Origin: Solitalea lacus
GTDB taxonomy: Bacteria > Bacteroidota > Bacteroidia > Sphingobacteriales > Sphingobacteriaceae
NCBI RefSeq assembly: GCF_022014595.1
Contig: NZ_CP091740.1
Location: 3,708,200 to 3,772,199, forward strand
DNA length: 64,000 nt
Direction of reading: 5' to 3'
Shown here: positions 45,052 through 53,566 of the stretch, in pieces
Numbering within the stretch: the stretch's first letter is position 1
Layout: the number at the start of each line of letters is the position of its first letter
The notes under the pieces: generated by a model
The model's database searches: none
What the model was told of the DNA's origin: nothing
What the model saw: the letters and a program-made list of their open reading frames with translations, nothing else
Made by a program: the position numbers and the translations under genes

Positions 45052-45765
45052 ATGACAAAAAAATCTATGATAAGATCACTTCAATTAGTTTTTGCATTTT
45101 CCTTAGGGGCTATATCTATTCTTTCGTGTAAAGGCGGAAAAAACAATCAAAATACAATGGGCGCTGATACTGTTTTGGTAAAAGGTCTTTACATCCATTC
45201 AGACAAGATTGACAGCTTACGGGATTGTGCAGATACTACGGTGGTCTATTTTGTAAAAGATCAAACCGGTAAACTTGGTACCCGTTATGATAGCTTACCT
45301 GGTATCCAGCACACTAATGAAGCTGTACTAGTTGAGCTGAAAGGGGTTGTGGTAAAAACAACAAATGACAGTACTGCCAAAACACTACCGAGAACACTTA
45401 ACGTTTACTCAATTAACCGCATTGAGCGCAAAAACTTCCAGAACGTTTGCATTCAATATGATTTTTGGGCCCTTGGTAGTGAGCCGAATTGGAATCTGCA
45501 AATCTCTCAATCAGAAAACCTGATCTCTTTTGAAGATTTTAACACACAAAAAGGATATCGTTTTAACTATAAAACTCCCAGAATTAACAGCGACACAACG
45601 TCTTGGACATATGAAAGCCGCAACCGGGAAGAACGTTCCAACATTCGGGTGATCATCCGCAAGCAGGACTGCAATGACACTATGTCGGATCATGTTTATA
45701 AATACAGCGCCGAAGTTTCAATTAATGGCCGTAATTACAAAGGCTGCGCTGTAGCATGGAAGTAA
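45052..45765 (+). CDS. NlpE/COG3650-like lipoprotein
   Basis: 237 residues from the ATG at 45052. The lipoprotein signal ends in AISILSC (Cys about 26). A first domain (about 45-120; TVLVKGLYIHSDKI) resembles NlpE- and copper-resistance-like beta barrels. The second domain (about 130-237) starts with IQYDFWALGSEPNWNLQIS, the COG3650 signature, and contains two Cys residues (DCNDT and GCAVAWK) that could pair. Probably an outer-membrane stress or metal-related lipoprotein; the function is not established. Confidence 0.75.
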   Translation: MTKKSMIRSLQLVFAFSLGAISILSCKGGKNNQNTMGADTVLVKGLYIHSDKIDSLRDCADTTVVYFVKDQTGKLGTRYDSLPGIQHTNEAVLVELKGVVVKTTNDSTAKTLPRTLNVYSINRIERKNFQNVCIQYDFWALGSEPNWNLQISQSENLISFEDFNTQKGYRFNYKTPRINSDTTSWTYESRNREERSNIRVIIRKQDCNDTMSDHVYKYSAEVSINGRNYKGCAVAWK

Positions 45766-45790
45766 GGTAAACGCATTAAAATCACTTATC

Positions 45791-45841
45791 GGGTTGTCTG
45801 GACAAGTTTATAGAAACATGTAACAGACAACCCTTTTTTTT
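45791..45841 (+). terminator. Terminator after the lipoprotein gene
   Basis: GGGTTGTCTG pairs with CAGACAACCC around a 23-base loop, followed by eight T residues. Confidence 0.8.
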
Positions 45842-45941
45842 GATAAACATCTGTATTTCCCTGCCTGCTATTTAGAACCTTTACAAATAAGGAAAACCCT
45901 CTATAAAGGATATTTATAATTCGAATTTTCGTAAATTCGCA

Positions 45942-46026
45942 ATGCTTAAATTGTGAATATCACAAAAGTTTGAAAAACTTTTCATGATTCCTCCAAGCCA
46001 AGAAACACTTCTGCCCAAACAGAAGT
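45942..46026 (+). promoter_or_regulatory. Leader region of the aconitase gene with two inverted repeats
   Basis: Two perfect inverted repeats precede acn: AAAAGTTT-GAA-AAACTTTT (45964-45982) and ACTTCTG-CCCAAA-CAGAAGT (46007-46026). A possible -7 element (TAAATTCG) lies near 45932. The first repeat looks like an operator, the second could form an mRNA hairpin. Roles are inferred. The rest of the 303-base gap holds the previous terminator. Confidence 0.4.
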
Positions 46027-46068
46027 TACAATTATGTCCATTATTTAAAAACATAAAATACTCATAAA

Positions 46069-48336
46069 ATGGCGTTTGACATAGAAATGATTAAGAAGGT
46101 TTATGAGCGCATGCCAGCCCGTGTAGAGGCTGCCCGTAAGCTCGTAGGCCGTCCGTTAACTCTTACTGAAAAAATTCTTTATTCACACTTATGGGATGGC
46201 ACTGCTGCTACCACTTTTGAGCGTGGCAAATCATACGTTGATTTCGCCCCTGACCGTGTAGCTATGCAGGATGCAACCGCTCAGATGGCATTGTTGCAAT
46301 TTATGCAGGCCGGCCGTCCTAAAGTTGCAGTACCGTCAACTGTACATTGCGATCACTTAATTACTGCAAAAGTAGGTTCGGCAGAGGATTTACATACTGC
46401 TGAAGTGTCAAATAAAGAGGTTTACGACTTCTTATCATCTGTTTCTAACAAATATGGCATTGGTTTCTGGAAACCAGGTGCAGGTATCATTCACCAGGTG
46501 GTTTTAGAAAACTATGCATTTCCTGGTGGTATGATGATCGGTACCGACTCACACACAGTAAACGCTGGCGGTTTAGGTATGATTGCTATTGGAGTTGGAG
46601 GCGCTGATGCTTGTGACGTAATGGCCGGTTTACCATGGGAACTTAAATTCCCTAAATTGATAGGCGTTAAATTAACCGGTAAGCTAAGTGGCTGGACAGC
46701 TCCTAAGGATGTTATCCTAAAGGTTGCAGGCATATTAACTGTAAAGGGCGGAACTGGCTGCATCGTTGAATACTTTGGCGAAGGTGTAACCTCTATGTCT
46801 TGTACCGGAAAAGGCACCATTGCAAACATGGGCGCTGAAATCGGTGCTACCACTTCAACATTTGGCTATGATGAGTCTATGGAGCGTTACTTACGTTCAA
46901 CCGGCCGCGCTGATGTTGCAGACTTAGCCAACGGAATTAAAGAACACTTAACTGCCGATGCAGAAGTGTATGCTAATCCTGAAAAATACTTCGATCAAAT
47001 AGTCGAAATCAATTTAGATGAATTGGAACCGCACTTAAACGGTCCATTCACTCCAGACTTAGCTACTCCTATTTCAAAGATGAAAGAAGAAGCTGAGAAG
47101 CATGGCTGGCCAACCAAAATTGAAGTTGGTTTGATCGGTTCATGTACTAACTCTTCTTATGAAGATATTTCTCGTGCGGCATCATTAGCTAAACAAGTTG
47201 CTGCTAAAAATCTTAAAACCAAAGCTGAGTTTACCATTACTCCTGGTTCTGAGCAAGTACGTTATACCATTGAGCGTGATGGCTTCTTAGATACTTTCGA
47301 TAAAATTGGCGCAAAAGTATTTGCCAATGCTTGTGGTCCTTGTATTGGTATGTGGGCACGTGTAGGAGCTGAGAAGGCTGAAAAGAACACTATCGTACAC
47401 TCTTTCAACCGTAACTTTGCTAAACGCGCCGATGGCAACCCGAATACCTTTGCATTTGTAGGTTCTCCTGAACTGGTTACAGCGTTGGCTATTGCCGGAG
47501 ATCTTACTTTCAATCCATCTACAGATTATTTGACTAATGAAAATGGTGAGAAAGTAAAATTAGATGCTCCTACAGGCGATGAATTACCAGTAAAAGGTTT
47601 TGCTGTTGAAGATGCCGGTTATCAGGCACCAGCAGAAGACGGCAGCAGTTTACAAGTAGCGGTATCTCCTACTTCTGACCGTTTACAACTGTTGGATCCA
47701 TTTGCAGCCTGGGAAGGCACCGACCTTAAAGGCTTAAAGCTTTTGATCAAAGCAAAAGGAAAATGTACCACTGACCATATTTCAATGGCAGGTCCATGGT
47801 TGAAATATCGTGGCCACTTGGATAACATTTCAAATAACATGTTAATTGGTGCAGTTAACTATTTCAACGAAAAAACTGACAACGTTAAAAACCAGTTAAC
47901 AGGTGAATACGGTGCGGTTCCGGCTACTCAGCGTGCGTATAAAGCTGCTGGCATCGGTTCAATTGTTGTTGGTGATGAAAACTATGGTGAAGGTTCATCG
48001 CGTGAACACGCTGCTATGGAACCTCGTCACTTAGGTGTTCGTGTGGTATTAACGAAATCTTTTGCTCGTATCCACGAAACTAACCTGAAAAAACAAGGAA
48101 TGTTAGGCTTAACGTTTGCCAGTCCTAGTGATTATGATAAGATCCAGGAAAATGATACTATCGACATTCTTGGCTTAACAGAGTTTGTTCCAGGCAAACA
48201 ATTAACCATTGTTTTACACCATGCAGATGGCACAACAGAACAGTTCCCTGTAAACCATACGTACAATGAACAACAAATTGAATGGTTTAAGGCTGGTGGT
48301 GCGTTGAATATCATCCGTAAACAAGCTGCTAAATAA
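46069..48336 (+). CDS. Aconitate hydratase (mitochondrial-type)
   Basis: 755 residues, a citric acid cycle enzyme interconverting citrate and isocitrate. The three [4Fe-4S] cysteines are Cys 359 (GSCTNSS), Cys 422 and Cys 425 (ACGPCIG). DSHTVNAGG near 160, [13 protein letters not shown] and the C-terminal swivel domain (about 560-750) are intact. The length and motif spelling fit the mitochondrial aconitase branch usual in Bacteroidota, not AcnB. Codon use is that of a highly expressed gene. It is monocistronic with a strong terminator. Confidence 0.96.
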   Translation: MAFDIEMIKKVYERMPARVEAARKLVGRPLTLTEKILYSHLWDGTAATTFERGKSYVDFAPDRVAMQDATAQMALLQFMQAGRPKVAVPSTVHCDHLITAKVGSAEDLHTAEVSNKEVYDFLSSVSNKYGIGFWKPGAGIIHQVVLENYAFPGGMMIGTDSHTVNAGGLGMIAIGVGGADACDVMAGLPWELKFPKLIGVKLTGKLSGWTAPKDVILKVAGILTVKGGTGCIVEYFGEGVTSMSCTGKGTIANMGAEIGATTSTFGYDESMERYLRSTGRADVADLANGIKEHLTADAEVYANPEKYFDQIVEINLDELEPHLNGPFTPDLATPISKMKEEAEKHGWPTKIEVGLIGSCTNSSYEDISRAASLAKQVAAKNLKTKAEFTITPGSEQVRYTIERDGFLDTFDKIGAKVFANACGPCIGMWARVGAEKAEKNTIVHSFNRNFAKRADGNPNTFAFVGSPELVTALAIAGDLTFNPSTDYLTNENGEKVKLDAPTGDELPVKGFAVEDAGYQAPAEDGSSLQVAVSPTSDRLQLLDPFAAWEGTDLKGLKLLIKAKGKCTTDHISMAGPWLKYRGHLDNISNNMLIGAVNYFNEKTDNVKNQLTGEYGAVPATQRAYKAAGIGSIVVGDENYGEGSSREHAAMEPRHLGVRVVLTKSFARIHETNLKKQGMLGLTFASPSDYDKIQENDTIDILGLTEFVPGKQLTIVLHHADGTTEQFPVNHTYNEQQIEWFKAGGALNIIRKQAAK

Positions 48337-48358
48337 AAACATATTTAAGCATAAATAA

Positions 48359-48387
48359 AAAACCGGGACTGGATCCCGGTTTTTTTA
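48359..48387 (+). terminator. Terminator after aconitase
   Basis: AAAACCGGGA and TCCCGGTTTT form a 10-bp stem, followed by more T residues. It ends two bases before the stop codon of the convergent gene. Confidence 0.88.
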
Positions 48388-48389
48388 TT

Positions 48390-48830
48390 TTATTGAAATT
48401 TCAGTTCCCGCATCAGTTTTGCACCCATTATCTCTCTCATTTCCATTCGTGACATCATTATTTTCTTTTGCACATCTTCATTGCCTATCGCCTTCATTTC
48501 AATAACGTCCATTTTATCATTTAAACCGTCTAAAGCAGCCATGTTCTTGTATTCAGCCATAATCAGCATGTTCCAGTCCTGTGGTGAACTGGCTGAACCT
48601 GACAACACCTTGTAGGACAACACTAATCCTTGCTTCATTGCTTCATCATACACCTTCCGCAAGCCCGTATTCAAACTCTTCATATAATCTTCGCCCATAC
48701 CCGGTTTCACTTTAATCATTGTAACATTCCATACCGAGCCTTCTGTATAAGACTTGGCAGATTGAGCTTGCGCAGTAAAGGCCAAACAAACCAAGCCTGC
48801 AATAACTGCATAGGTTTTAATAAATTTCAT
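48390..48830 (-). CDS. Small exported protein with a dimeric alpha/beta-barrel-like core
   Basis: 146 residues: a signal peptide (MKFIKTYAVIAGLVCLAFTAQAQ, cleavage after AQA), then SVWNVTMIKVKPGMGEDYMKSL, a segment like the ferredoxin-like dimeric alpha/beta barrels (NIPSNAP or Dabb type), with a second WNMLIMAEYKNM strand and a Met-rich helical end. No enzyme function can be named. It has a clear Shine-Dalgarno sequence (AAAGGAGG) and converges with aconitase. Confidence 0.7.
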   Translation of the reverse strand: MKFIKTYAVIAGLVCLAFTAQAQSAKSYTEGSVWNVTMIKVKPGMGEDYMKSLNTGLRKVYDEAMKQGLVLSYKVLSGSASSPQDWNMLIMAEYKNMAALDGLNDKMDVIEMKAIGNEDVQKKIMMSRMEMREIMGAKLMRELKFQ

Positions 48831-49177
48831 AAATCCTCCTTTTTAAGTTGAATAAATTATTGGAATTAATTTTAAATGAGATGGATAGCAGCTGTTTTAA
48901 TGGAAGTGAACTAAATTTAAGTATAAAATTCAATAAATTAAACAGATGCTTTAGGCATCTGCCGCTCCTATAACTACATGACTGTGTTATAAACAATTAG
49001 CTATACCTCCTAAAGGTAAGATCCGATTGTTATCAAATCTTACAGTTAGTTTATAAATCAAAACAATAGTTTACAAAACACCCTTACCTAAAAATATTTA
49101 TCCACAAAATTCATTTTTTCCATTGTTTTATTAGGTAAATATCCTATTATCGCTGTTACAAATTAAACTTAACGGCT
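48831..49177. other. 347-base divergent AT-rich spacer
   Basis: No gene seen. Two small hairpins occur: CAGATGC/GCATCTG (48943-48961) and GTAAGAT/ATCTTAC (49016-49043). Neither has a following T run. It must hold the promoters for the flanking divergent genes, but I cannot place them with confidence. Confidence 0.5.
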
Positions 49178-49498
49178 ATGAATAAATTCGTTCAATTATT
49201 TCAGTACCTAACAGGATTAACCAAAAAAGGGTACAATTATACATTTGAATTAGCGGGCAATGGAATTAAATTAATTGAAGAGAATTTATTCTTTACTCCT
49301 GAAAACTTTACAATTAAAGAATACTATAAACTGGAAGGTCTTAAAGATCCAAAAGATGCTTCCTTGGTTTTCGCTATTGAATCAAACGATGGATTGTTTA
49401 AAGGAGCATTAATTACTGCATATTCTGCATTCAATGAGATCATGTCGGCTGATTTGGCTAAAAAACTAGCCTTGCATCCTAGCCCGATTTACAACTAG
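49178..49498 (+). CDS. Hypothetical protein (106 residues)
   Basis: No family recognised. The protein is small, soluble and mildly basic at the N-terminus (MNKFVQLFQYLTGLTKKGYN), with a central beta-helix-beta pattern (FTIKEYYKLEGLKDPKDASL, VFAIESNDGLFKGALITAYS) and a helical C-terminus. Normal codon use and a good start suggest a real gene. It is separated from the next feature by a GC-rich spacer (49530-49620) with small palindromes such as TGCGC-T-GCGCA and TTGCACAA. Confidence 0.65.
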   Translation: MNKFVQLFQYLTGLTKKGYNYTFELAGNGIKLIEENLFFTPENFTIKEYYKLEGLKDPKDASLVFAIESNDGLFKGALITAYSAFNEIMSADLAKKLALHPSPIYN

Positions 49499-49632
49499 AT
49501 AAGCCTTTGCTCTTCTATAAGAAGTGCGTATATCGATTCGGCGCGATGCAAACTGCGACGTCCAGTTTGTTGTGATGTAAAAATATTAGTTGTCTGCGCT
49601 GCGCAAATGTGTGCTGTTGCACAACCTCTAAA

Positions 49633-49675
49633 AAAAACCTCTGAAAATTGGATGAACAATTTTCAGAGGTTTTTT
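49633..49675. terminator. Strong bidirectional terminator
   Basis: AAAAACCTCTGAAAATT and AATTTTCAGAGGTTTTT form a 17-bp perfect stem with an 8-base loop. It can serve the plus-strand gene ending at 49498 and the decayed GNAT gene on the minus strand, whose stop codon it touches. Confidence 0.88.
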
Positions 49676-50040
49676 ACTTATCAAGGAGTTCATTGAAAAC
49701 TTTAGAGGAAGAGTGTCCTACTACATTTCGAAAATCCTTATGCACACCCAAAAGTCCTATTAAAACAGCAGTTTTAACTGCATATTCTTTGGCCTCGAAA
49801 TATCTTTAATTACTTTTTCTTGCTGGCGCAGGAAAATTAATGGATTTATACTATCGTTCTGAATAGTAAAAGCGCAGAGATGATTTCATGGTTTTCGTCT
49901 AAAGCAAAGCAATAACTTTCACCTAGAAGCTCAGAGGAATAGTTGATTGAGTCATCAGCAAAAAAATCATTTAAATCTAGATTATCACAGTCAAATGGTT
50001 GACATGATTCTAAAATAGCTTGATTATATACTTATAAAGT
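49674..50040 (-). pseudogene. Decayed GNAT-family acetyltransferase gene
   Basis: Two minus-strand frames together read as one GNAT protein. The first encodes ILESCQPFDCDNLDLNDFF then LLGESYCFALDENHEII and stops at ALLLFRTIV. After a gap the other frame encodes AVLIGLLGVHKDFRNVVGHS, the acetyl-CoA-binding strand and loop, and ends at NELLDK. At least one frameshift and one stop separate them, and no start codon fits the beginning. Members of this subfamily are often paired with a small antitoxin-like partner; a possible remnant lies upstream (50068-50245). Confidence 0.65.
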
Positions 50041-50067
50041 ACACTTGTCAAATAAAAAGCCCAATAT

Positions 50068-50245
50068 CTAAATTTTTGCTTTAGCCAAAATTTTAGCAGA
50101 GATAGATGTCTGTTGAGAAAAATTTACAGAATATTTTTTGGCACTATTTATCGCTATCTTTTTTGCAAAAGAAGCAGCTGCCTTATCTTTTAAAACTGGA
50201 ATTGATTGATAGCTATTGCCATTATACTTTTTGCTTAAAGTACAA
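50068..50245 (-). pseudogene. Possible remnant of a small antitoxin-like gene
   Basis: A minus-strand frame without a start codon encodes NSYQSIPVLKDKAAASF, then SAKKYSVNFSQQTSIS and AKILAKAKI before a TAG stop. It looks like the C-terminal part of small Bacteroidota proteins encoded next to GNAT toxins, but I cannot name the family with certainty. An in-frame stop precedes it by eight codons. Together with the decayed GNAT gene it suggests a lost two-gene module. Confidence 0.35.
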
Positions 50246-50317
50246 GATTATATAATTCATATTACAACATCAACTAATTTCAAATTATATTCGATGTCAG
50301 GGCTTTATTGCTTGCTG

Positions 50318-50448
50318 CTAACGGGTGAGTGTTGCCGAAGTGGGGGATTTATAGCACAAAACCATAAAAAGCACTCACGTTGAACAACTGTAGAATATTC
50401 ATTAAATGCACGTTCGCTTCCCCATTTTGGCCACATTATGTTACTGGC
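50318..50448 (-). repeat. attC-like imperfect dyad downstream of the RloB gene
   Basis: On the minus strand the left arm TAACATAATGTGGCC...TGGGG and the right arm CCCCACTTCGGCAACACTC plus ACCCGTTAGCA are complementary with a few extra bases on one side. It lies 42 bases after the rloB stop. The shape (imperfect stem with extrahelical bases, TAAC at one end, GTTAGC at the other) is that of attC sites and resembles the elements at 16348 and 21626. A 69-codon frame across it is fortuitous. Confidence 0.5.
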
Positions 50449-50489
50449 TCGACTACATTTATGTTGAGATTGTGTTGTTATAATCACAG

Positions 50490-51200
50490 TCATTCTGGTG
50501 AATAAGAATACCAATCAATAAGATCTCTTAATCGCTTAACTAAAATATGTGTTGTCGTGCTTGGGTTAGCTTCGATAGGTAGTTTGCTTTTTTGTTCGGC
50601 TAAAAGTTTCTCTGCTCGTTCAATTGCTTTTGTTTCACTTCCCAATTCAATAAGCGCATCTATTATTTCTGCTTTTCCATGTTCGTAAACAAACAGCTTA
50701 TGAGATTCAAAAGATTTTATTGCTGTTTCCAAACTTAAATAAATATCAGCACGTGGAATTGGTTTAGCTGAACTTACATCACTAAAATGAAGCAATAACC
50801 ACAACTCAAAGACTTCGTTGCTATAAGCAACTCTCATTTTTTCTTCTTGTGCTATTTTAAATGCGTCAACAAACCGAAGAGTATTTGCAGGAACTTTTTC
50901 TGCATCATCTTTATCAAATACCACCCAAACTTCATCAACATTTTTGTTCGCTTCCTCTGCTAATTTTGCACGTTCAAGGATTGCTTGTTCAACAACTCCC
51001 TTAGCACTTCTACCAGTTCCAACTGCTCTAAGAAAAATTGTTTCTTCGGGAATATGCTTTTCAAATGTTCGGAAGTAAGTTGGTTCAGTGTTACCGTCTT
51101 CACATACTATGAGAAATAAATGAGGATACTTTCGCCAACGAATTGGTCGTTTCTCTCTTTCTTTAAGTTTAGTTTTATTTAATACTCCTCGCTTTGCCAT
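50490..51200 (-). CDS. rloB: RloB-like TOPRIM-fold protein (AbiLii-type)
   Basis: 236 residues. A basic N-terminus leads to FLIVCEDGNTEPTYFRTF, the RloB motif with the first TOPRIM Glu, then VDEVWVVFDKDDAE with the TOPRIM Asp pair, and YSNEVFELWLLLHF, a family hallmark. RloB partners the ATPase RloA; AbiLii of the lactococcal AbiL abortive-infection system belongs here. It is probably a nuclease effector acting on nucleic acid (inference from the TOPRIM fold). Its ATG lies 22 bases inside the end of the ATPase gene, so the pair is translationally coupled. Confidence 0.9.
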   Translation of the reverse strand: MAKRGVLNKTKLKEREKRPIRWRKYPHLFLIVCEDGNTEPTYFRTFEKHIPEETIFLRAVGTGRSAKGVVEQAILERAKLAEEANKNVDEVWVVFDKDDAEKVPANTLRFVDAFKIAQEEKMRVAYSNEVFELWLLLHFSDVSSAKPIPRADIYLSLETAIKSFESHKLFVYEHGKAEIIDALIELGSETKAIERAEKLLAEQKSKLPIEANPSTTTHILVKRLRDLIDWYSYSPE

Positions 51201-52522
51201 TGGGTATTACGAATAAATTTTTGAAAATTACCCAATGCTGGAATTGCACCATACCTACCTTCAAAATAGCGTTTTTCTTTATCAGTGTCAGGTCTTTCTT
51301 TTTCTGATTTGAACTCACCATTTTTCTCTCCGAAATAAACGAAGTCAGAAAGAGAGTATATTTCGGTGCTTTCCCATTGATTTTTTTCTGCAAAACAAAT
51401 TTGGTCGCGTCTAAGATTTGAATAACTTAAAAGGTTTGTATCATGAGTTGCAAAAATCAATTGTGCATTATTAGGATTACTTTTTTTGTCTAAGAATACA
51501 TCAATTGTGTTCAAAGTCATAACTGGATGTAATTTGGCTTCAATTTCATCAATGATAAGAACACCACCGTTAGCCAATGCCCATAAGATAGGTCCACTTA
51601 AGTGAAATGCCTTTTTTGCCCCCGATGATTCTCTATCTTCCCATTTCCAACTATGTGTTTTGTTTGTTGGCAAAGCGTTATCATCATACATGCGATGTTT
51701 TGCAAAAACCGTATAACTCTGTTTGCCTTTCAGTGACTTTGCTAATTGGGACTTCATACTCTTAGGCATGTCGTCTGGCAATTCAGATTCTTCAAAATCT
51801 TTTGTTGCTACGTCTACATCAACGATATTTAAACTTAATAATGCCAAGTATTGCTTTATTTTTTCTCTGTAATCCTTTTCTTCCCAAAGTTCAACTGTTT
51901 TGATTTCTTCAAATTCAGTATTAAGTCCGTCAATCATACTAAAGTGTCTAAACCATTGCATGATACTTTTGGCTTCTTCAACATTTAGAATGTCACAAGT
52001 AGAAAGAAACAATGCATTAATTCTTGTTGCTTCAATCGCTGCATCAATAATTTTTTTTGAGCCATTATAACCCGAACTGGCATCAATAATTTCTCCATCG
52101 CGTTCAAATAAATTAACTTCTCTTCCTGCCGATTTGCGAAACAACCATTCTTTTTTAATTTCACTTGCTGTAAACTCCAATCCATAACGATAACGGTTTT
52201 CTTCAATGACGAAAGAGATTTCAAATCCTGTTGGTTTGTCTTCCCAACCTTCCCGCAAAAGAAAAGGATCATATGGCAAGCGAGTCGTTGATGATGTCCT
52301 GGCGGAAACATGAACCAATCTGTCCAAAAGACTCATGGCTTTTAAAATGTTTGATTTACCTCCACCATTTGGTCCATAAAGTGATATAGCGTTTAACGCT
52401 TGGTATCGCCCTTTTGTGATAATGTTTTGGAGATGGTCTTTTTGTTTTGGCGCAGGGATTAAACTTATCGTCTGCTCCTCGCCGATTGATCTATAGTTGG
52501 AGACTTTAAATTCAAGCAACAT
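51179..52522 (-). CDS. rloA: RloA-like ABC/SMC-type ATPase (AbiLi-type)
   Basis: 447 residues, an overcoming-lysogenisation-like AAA ATPase. The start MLLEFKVSNYRSIGEEQTISL is the typical N-terminal strand, Walker A is LYGPNGGGKSNILKAM (about 50-65), and the late Walker B is GGVLIIDEIEAKLHPV with the ATHDTNLL switch segment. No TOPRIM domain is fused; that role falls to the overlapping rloB gene. ATPase-TOPRIM pairs such as AbiL and PARIS are anti-phage systems in which the ATPase senses infection. The promoter region holds a perfect 16-bp palindrome. Confidence 0.9.
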   Translation of the reverse strand: MLLEFKVSNYRSIGEEQTISLIPAPKQKDHLQNIITKGRYQALNAISLYGPNGGGKSNILKAMSLLDRLVHVSARTSSTTRLPYDPFLLREGWEDKPTGFEISFVIEENRYRYGLEFTASEIKKEWLFRKSAGREVNLFERDGEIIDASSGYNGSKKIIDAAIEATRINALFLSTCDILNVEEAKSIMQWFRHFSMIDGLNTEFEEIKTVELWEEKDYREKIKQYLALLSLNIVDVDVATKDFEESELPDDMPKSMKSQLAKSLKGKQSYTVFAKHRMYDDNALPTNKTHSWKWEDRESSGAKKAFHLSGPILWALANGGVLIIDEIEAKLHPVMTLNTIDVFLDKKSNPNNAQLIFATHDTNLLSYSNLRRDQICFAEKNQWESTEIYSLSDFVYFGEKNGEFKSEKERPDTDKEKRYFEGRYGAIPALGNFQKFIRNTQWQSEEY

Positions 52523-52536
52523 GGCTTATTTCGTAT

Positions 52537-52552
52537 TTATTTTGCAAAATAA
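52537..52552. promoter_or_regulatory. Perfect 16-bp palindrome before rloA
   Basis: TTATTTTGCAAAATAA is self-complementary and lies 14 bases before the rloA start codon, where a dimeric repressor could block transcription or initiation. No regulator gene is next to it, so this is a positional inference. Confidence 0.4.
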
Positions 52553-52767
52553 GTAAACTTCATTCAAAATACAAGCCCCAAGTTTTTTTTATTGTCAATA
52601 ACAATCAGATTAATTTGGAATTTTATGGCCATTAAGTCTGTGTATCAAAACTCAAATAGCACCAAAAAAGCAAACCAATTTATTTAATTGAAGGTGTAAA
52701 TTTGCTCTACAAACCGCTAAAAAGGCCGGTGATATTATTGTGATTTATTAGCATTCTGAAAATATAA

Positions 52768-53241
52768 ATGAAAATAACGCTGATTCAACTTGGAAAGACA
52801 GAAGACAGTTACCTTATTGAGGGTATTGATAAATATGAGAAACGATTGAAACATTATATCAATTTTAACATTATCACAATTCCAGCATTGAAAAATACGA
52901 AACACTTCTCTGCTGAAGAGCAAAAAAAGAAAGAAAGTGATTTGATTTTCAAGCACCTAATTCCTAGTGACCATGTAGTGCTATTAGATGAAAGAGGTAA
53001 AGATTTTTCATCAGTTCAGTTTGCCGATCAACTTAACAAGTATATGAATAGGGCCGTACAAAACCTTGTTTTTATTATCGGAGGGCCATATGGTTTCGAC
53101 AAAACCGTTTATGAAAGGGCAAATGAAAAGATCAGTTTATCCAAAATGACTTTTTCTCATCAAATGGTACGTTTGTTCTTTGTCGAGCAAATTTACAGAG
53201 CATATACCATTTTAAAAGGGGAGCCTTATCATCATGAATAA
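52768..53241 (+). CDS. rlmH: 23S rRNA (pseudouridine1915-N3)-methyltransferase RlmH
   Basis: 157 residues, the standard length. RlmH methylates pseudouridine 1915 in helix 69 of 23S rRNA. The SPOUT fold signatures are clear: VVLLDERGKDFSS, NLVFIIGGPYGFD (SAM-binding knot) and the C-terminal KMTFSHQMVRLFFVEQIYRAY with GEPYHHE. The gene marks the return to core genes after the RloAB accessory pair. The upstream gap (52553-52767) has no gene. Confidence 0.96.
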   Translation: MKITLIQLGKTEDSYLIEGIDKYEKRLKHYINFNIITIPALKNTKHFSAEEQKKKESDLIFKHLIPSDHVVLLDERGKDFSSVQFADQLNKYMNRAVQNLVFIIGGPYGFDKTVYERANEKISLSKMTFSHQMVRLFFVEQIYRAYTILKGEPYHHE

Positions 53242-53356
53242 TTTGTATACTATTTTATATTCTTTTTGTTTAGATAACTTGACTATAACAATTATTTTAT
53301 ATTAATTAGGCTATTCAACTTAACTAATAACTAACTAAACAAACAATTATTTTGAA

Positions 53357-53521
53357 ATGGAACCAATATGCCTTAACATGGAAAGGAAAAAAACAGTAAG
53401 TTTTACACTGTTTGTTGTATTATTGGTTTTAACCATTGCAATTAACTTTGTTCAAAGATGGGAAAACACGCAACACAAAAACATTCCATTGAACGTAACA
53501 AAGTGTATCGGCGCTATTTGA
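53357..53521 (+). CDS. Possible small membrane protein (54 residues)
   Basis: Low-confidence gene. The frame starts at ATG 53357 and encodes a short charged N-terminus (MERKKT after a second Met at residue 8), one strong membrane helix (about 15-32; SFTLFVVLLVLTIAIN), and a polar tail with a Cys (NVTKCIGAI). No family recognised. A terminator follows 20 bases after the stop, which supports a short transcript between rlmH and the convergent DUF5606 gene. Confidence 0.4.
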   Translation: MEPICLNMERKKTVSFTLFVVLLVLTIAINFVQRWENTQHKNIPLNVTKCIGAI

Positions 53522-53539
53522 GCCAAAGTCAGGACATTA

Positions 53540-53566
53540 AAAAAGCAGAGTTTTACTCTGCTTTTT
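53540..53566. terminator. Bidirectional terminator between small ORF and DUF5606 gene
   Basis: AAAAAGCAGAG and CTCTGCTTTTT form an 11-bp stem. The right arm overlaps the last codons and stop of the minus-strand DUF5606 gene. Confidence 0.8.

Noticed and set aside
49500-49630. Possible attC-like site after the 106-residue hypothetical
   Set aside because: Small palindromes are present, but no pair of long arms or end motifs could be aligned with the other dyads.
50305-50514. 69-codon frame downstream of rloB
   Set aside because: It covers the attC-like dyad, overlaps the rloB end and has no coding character.
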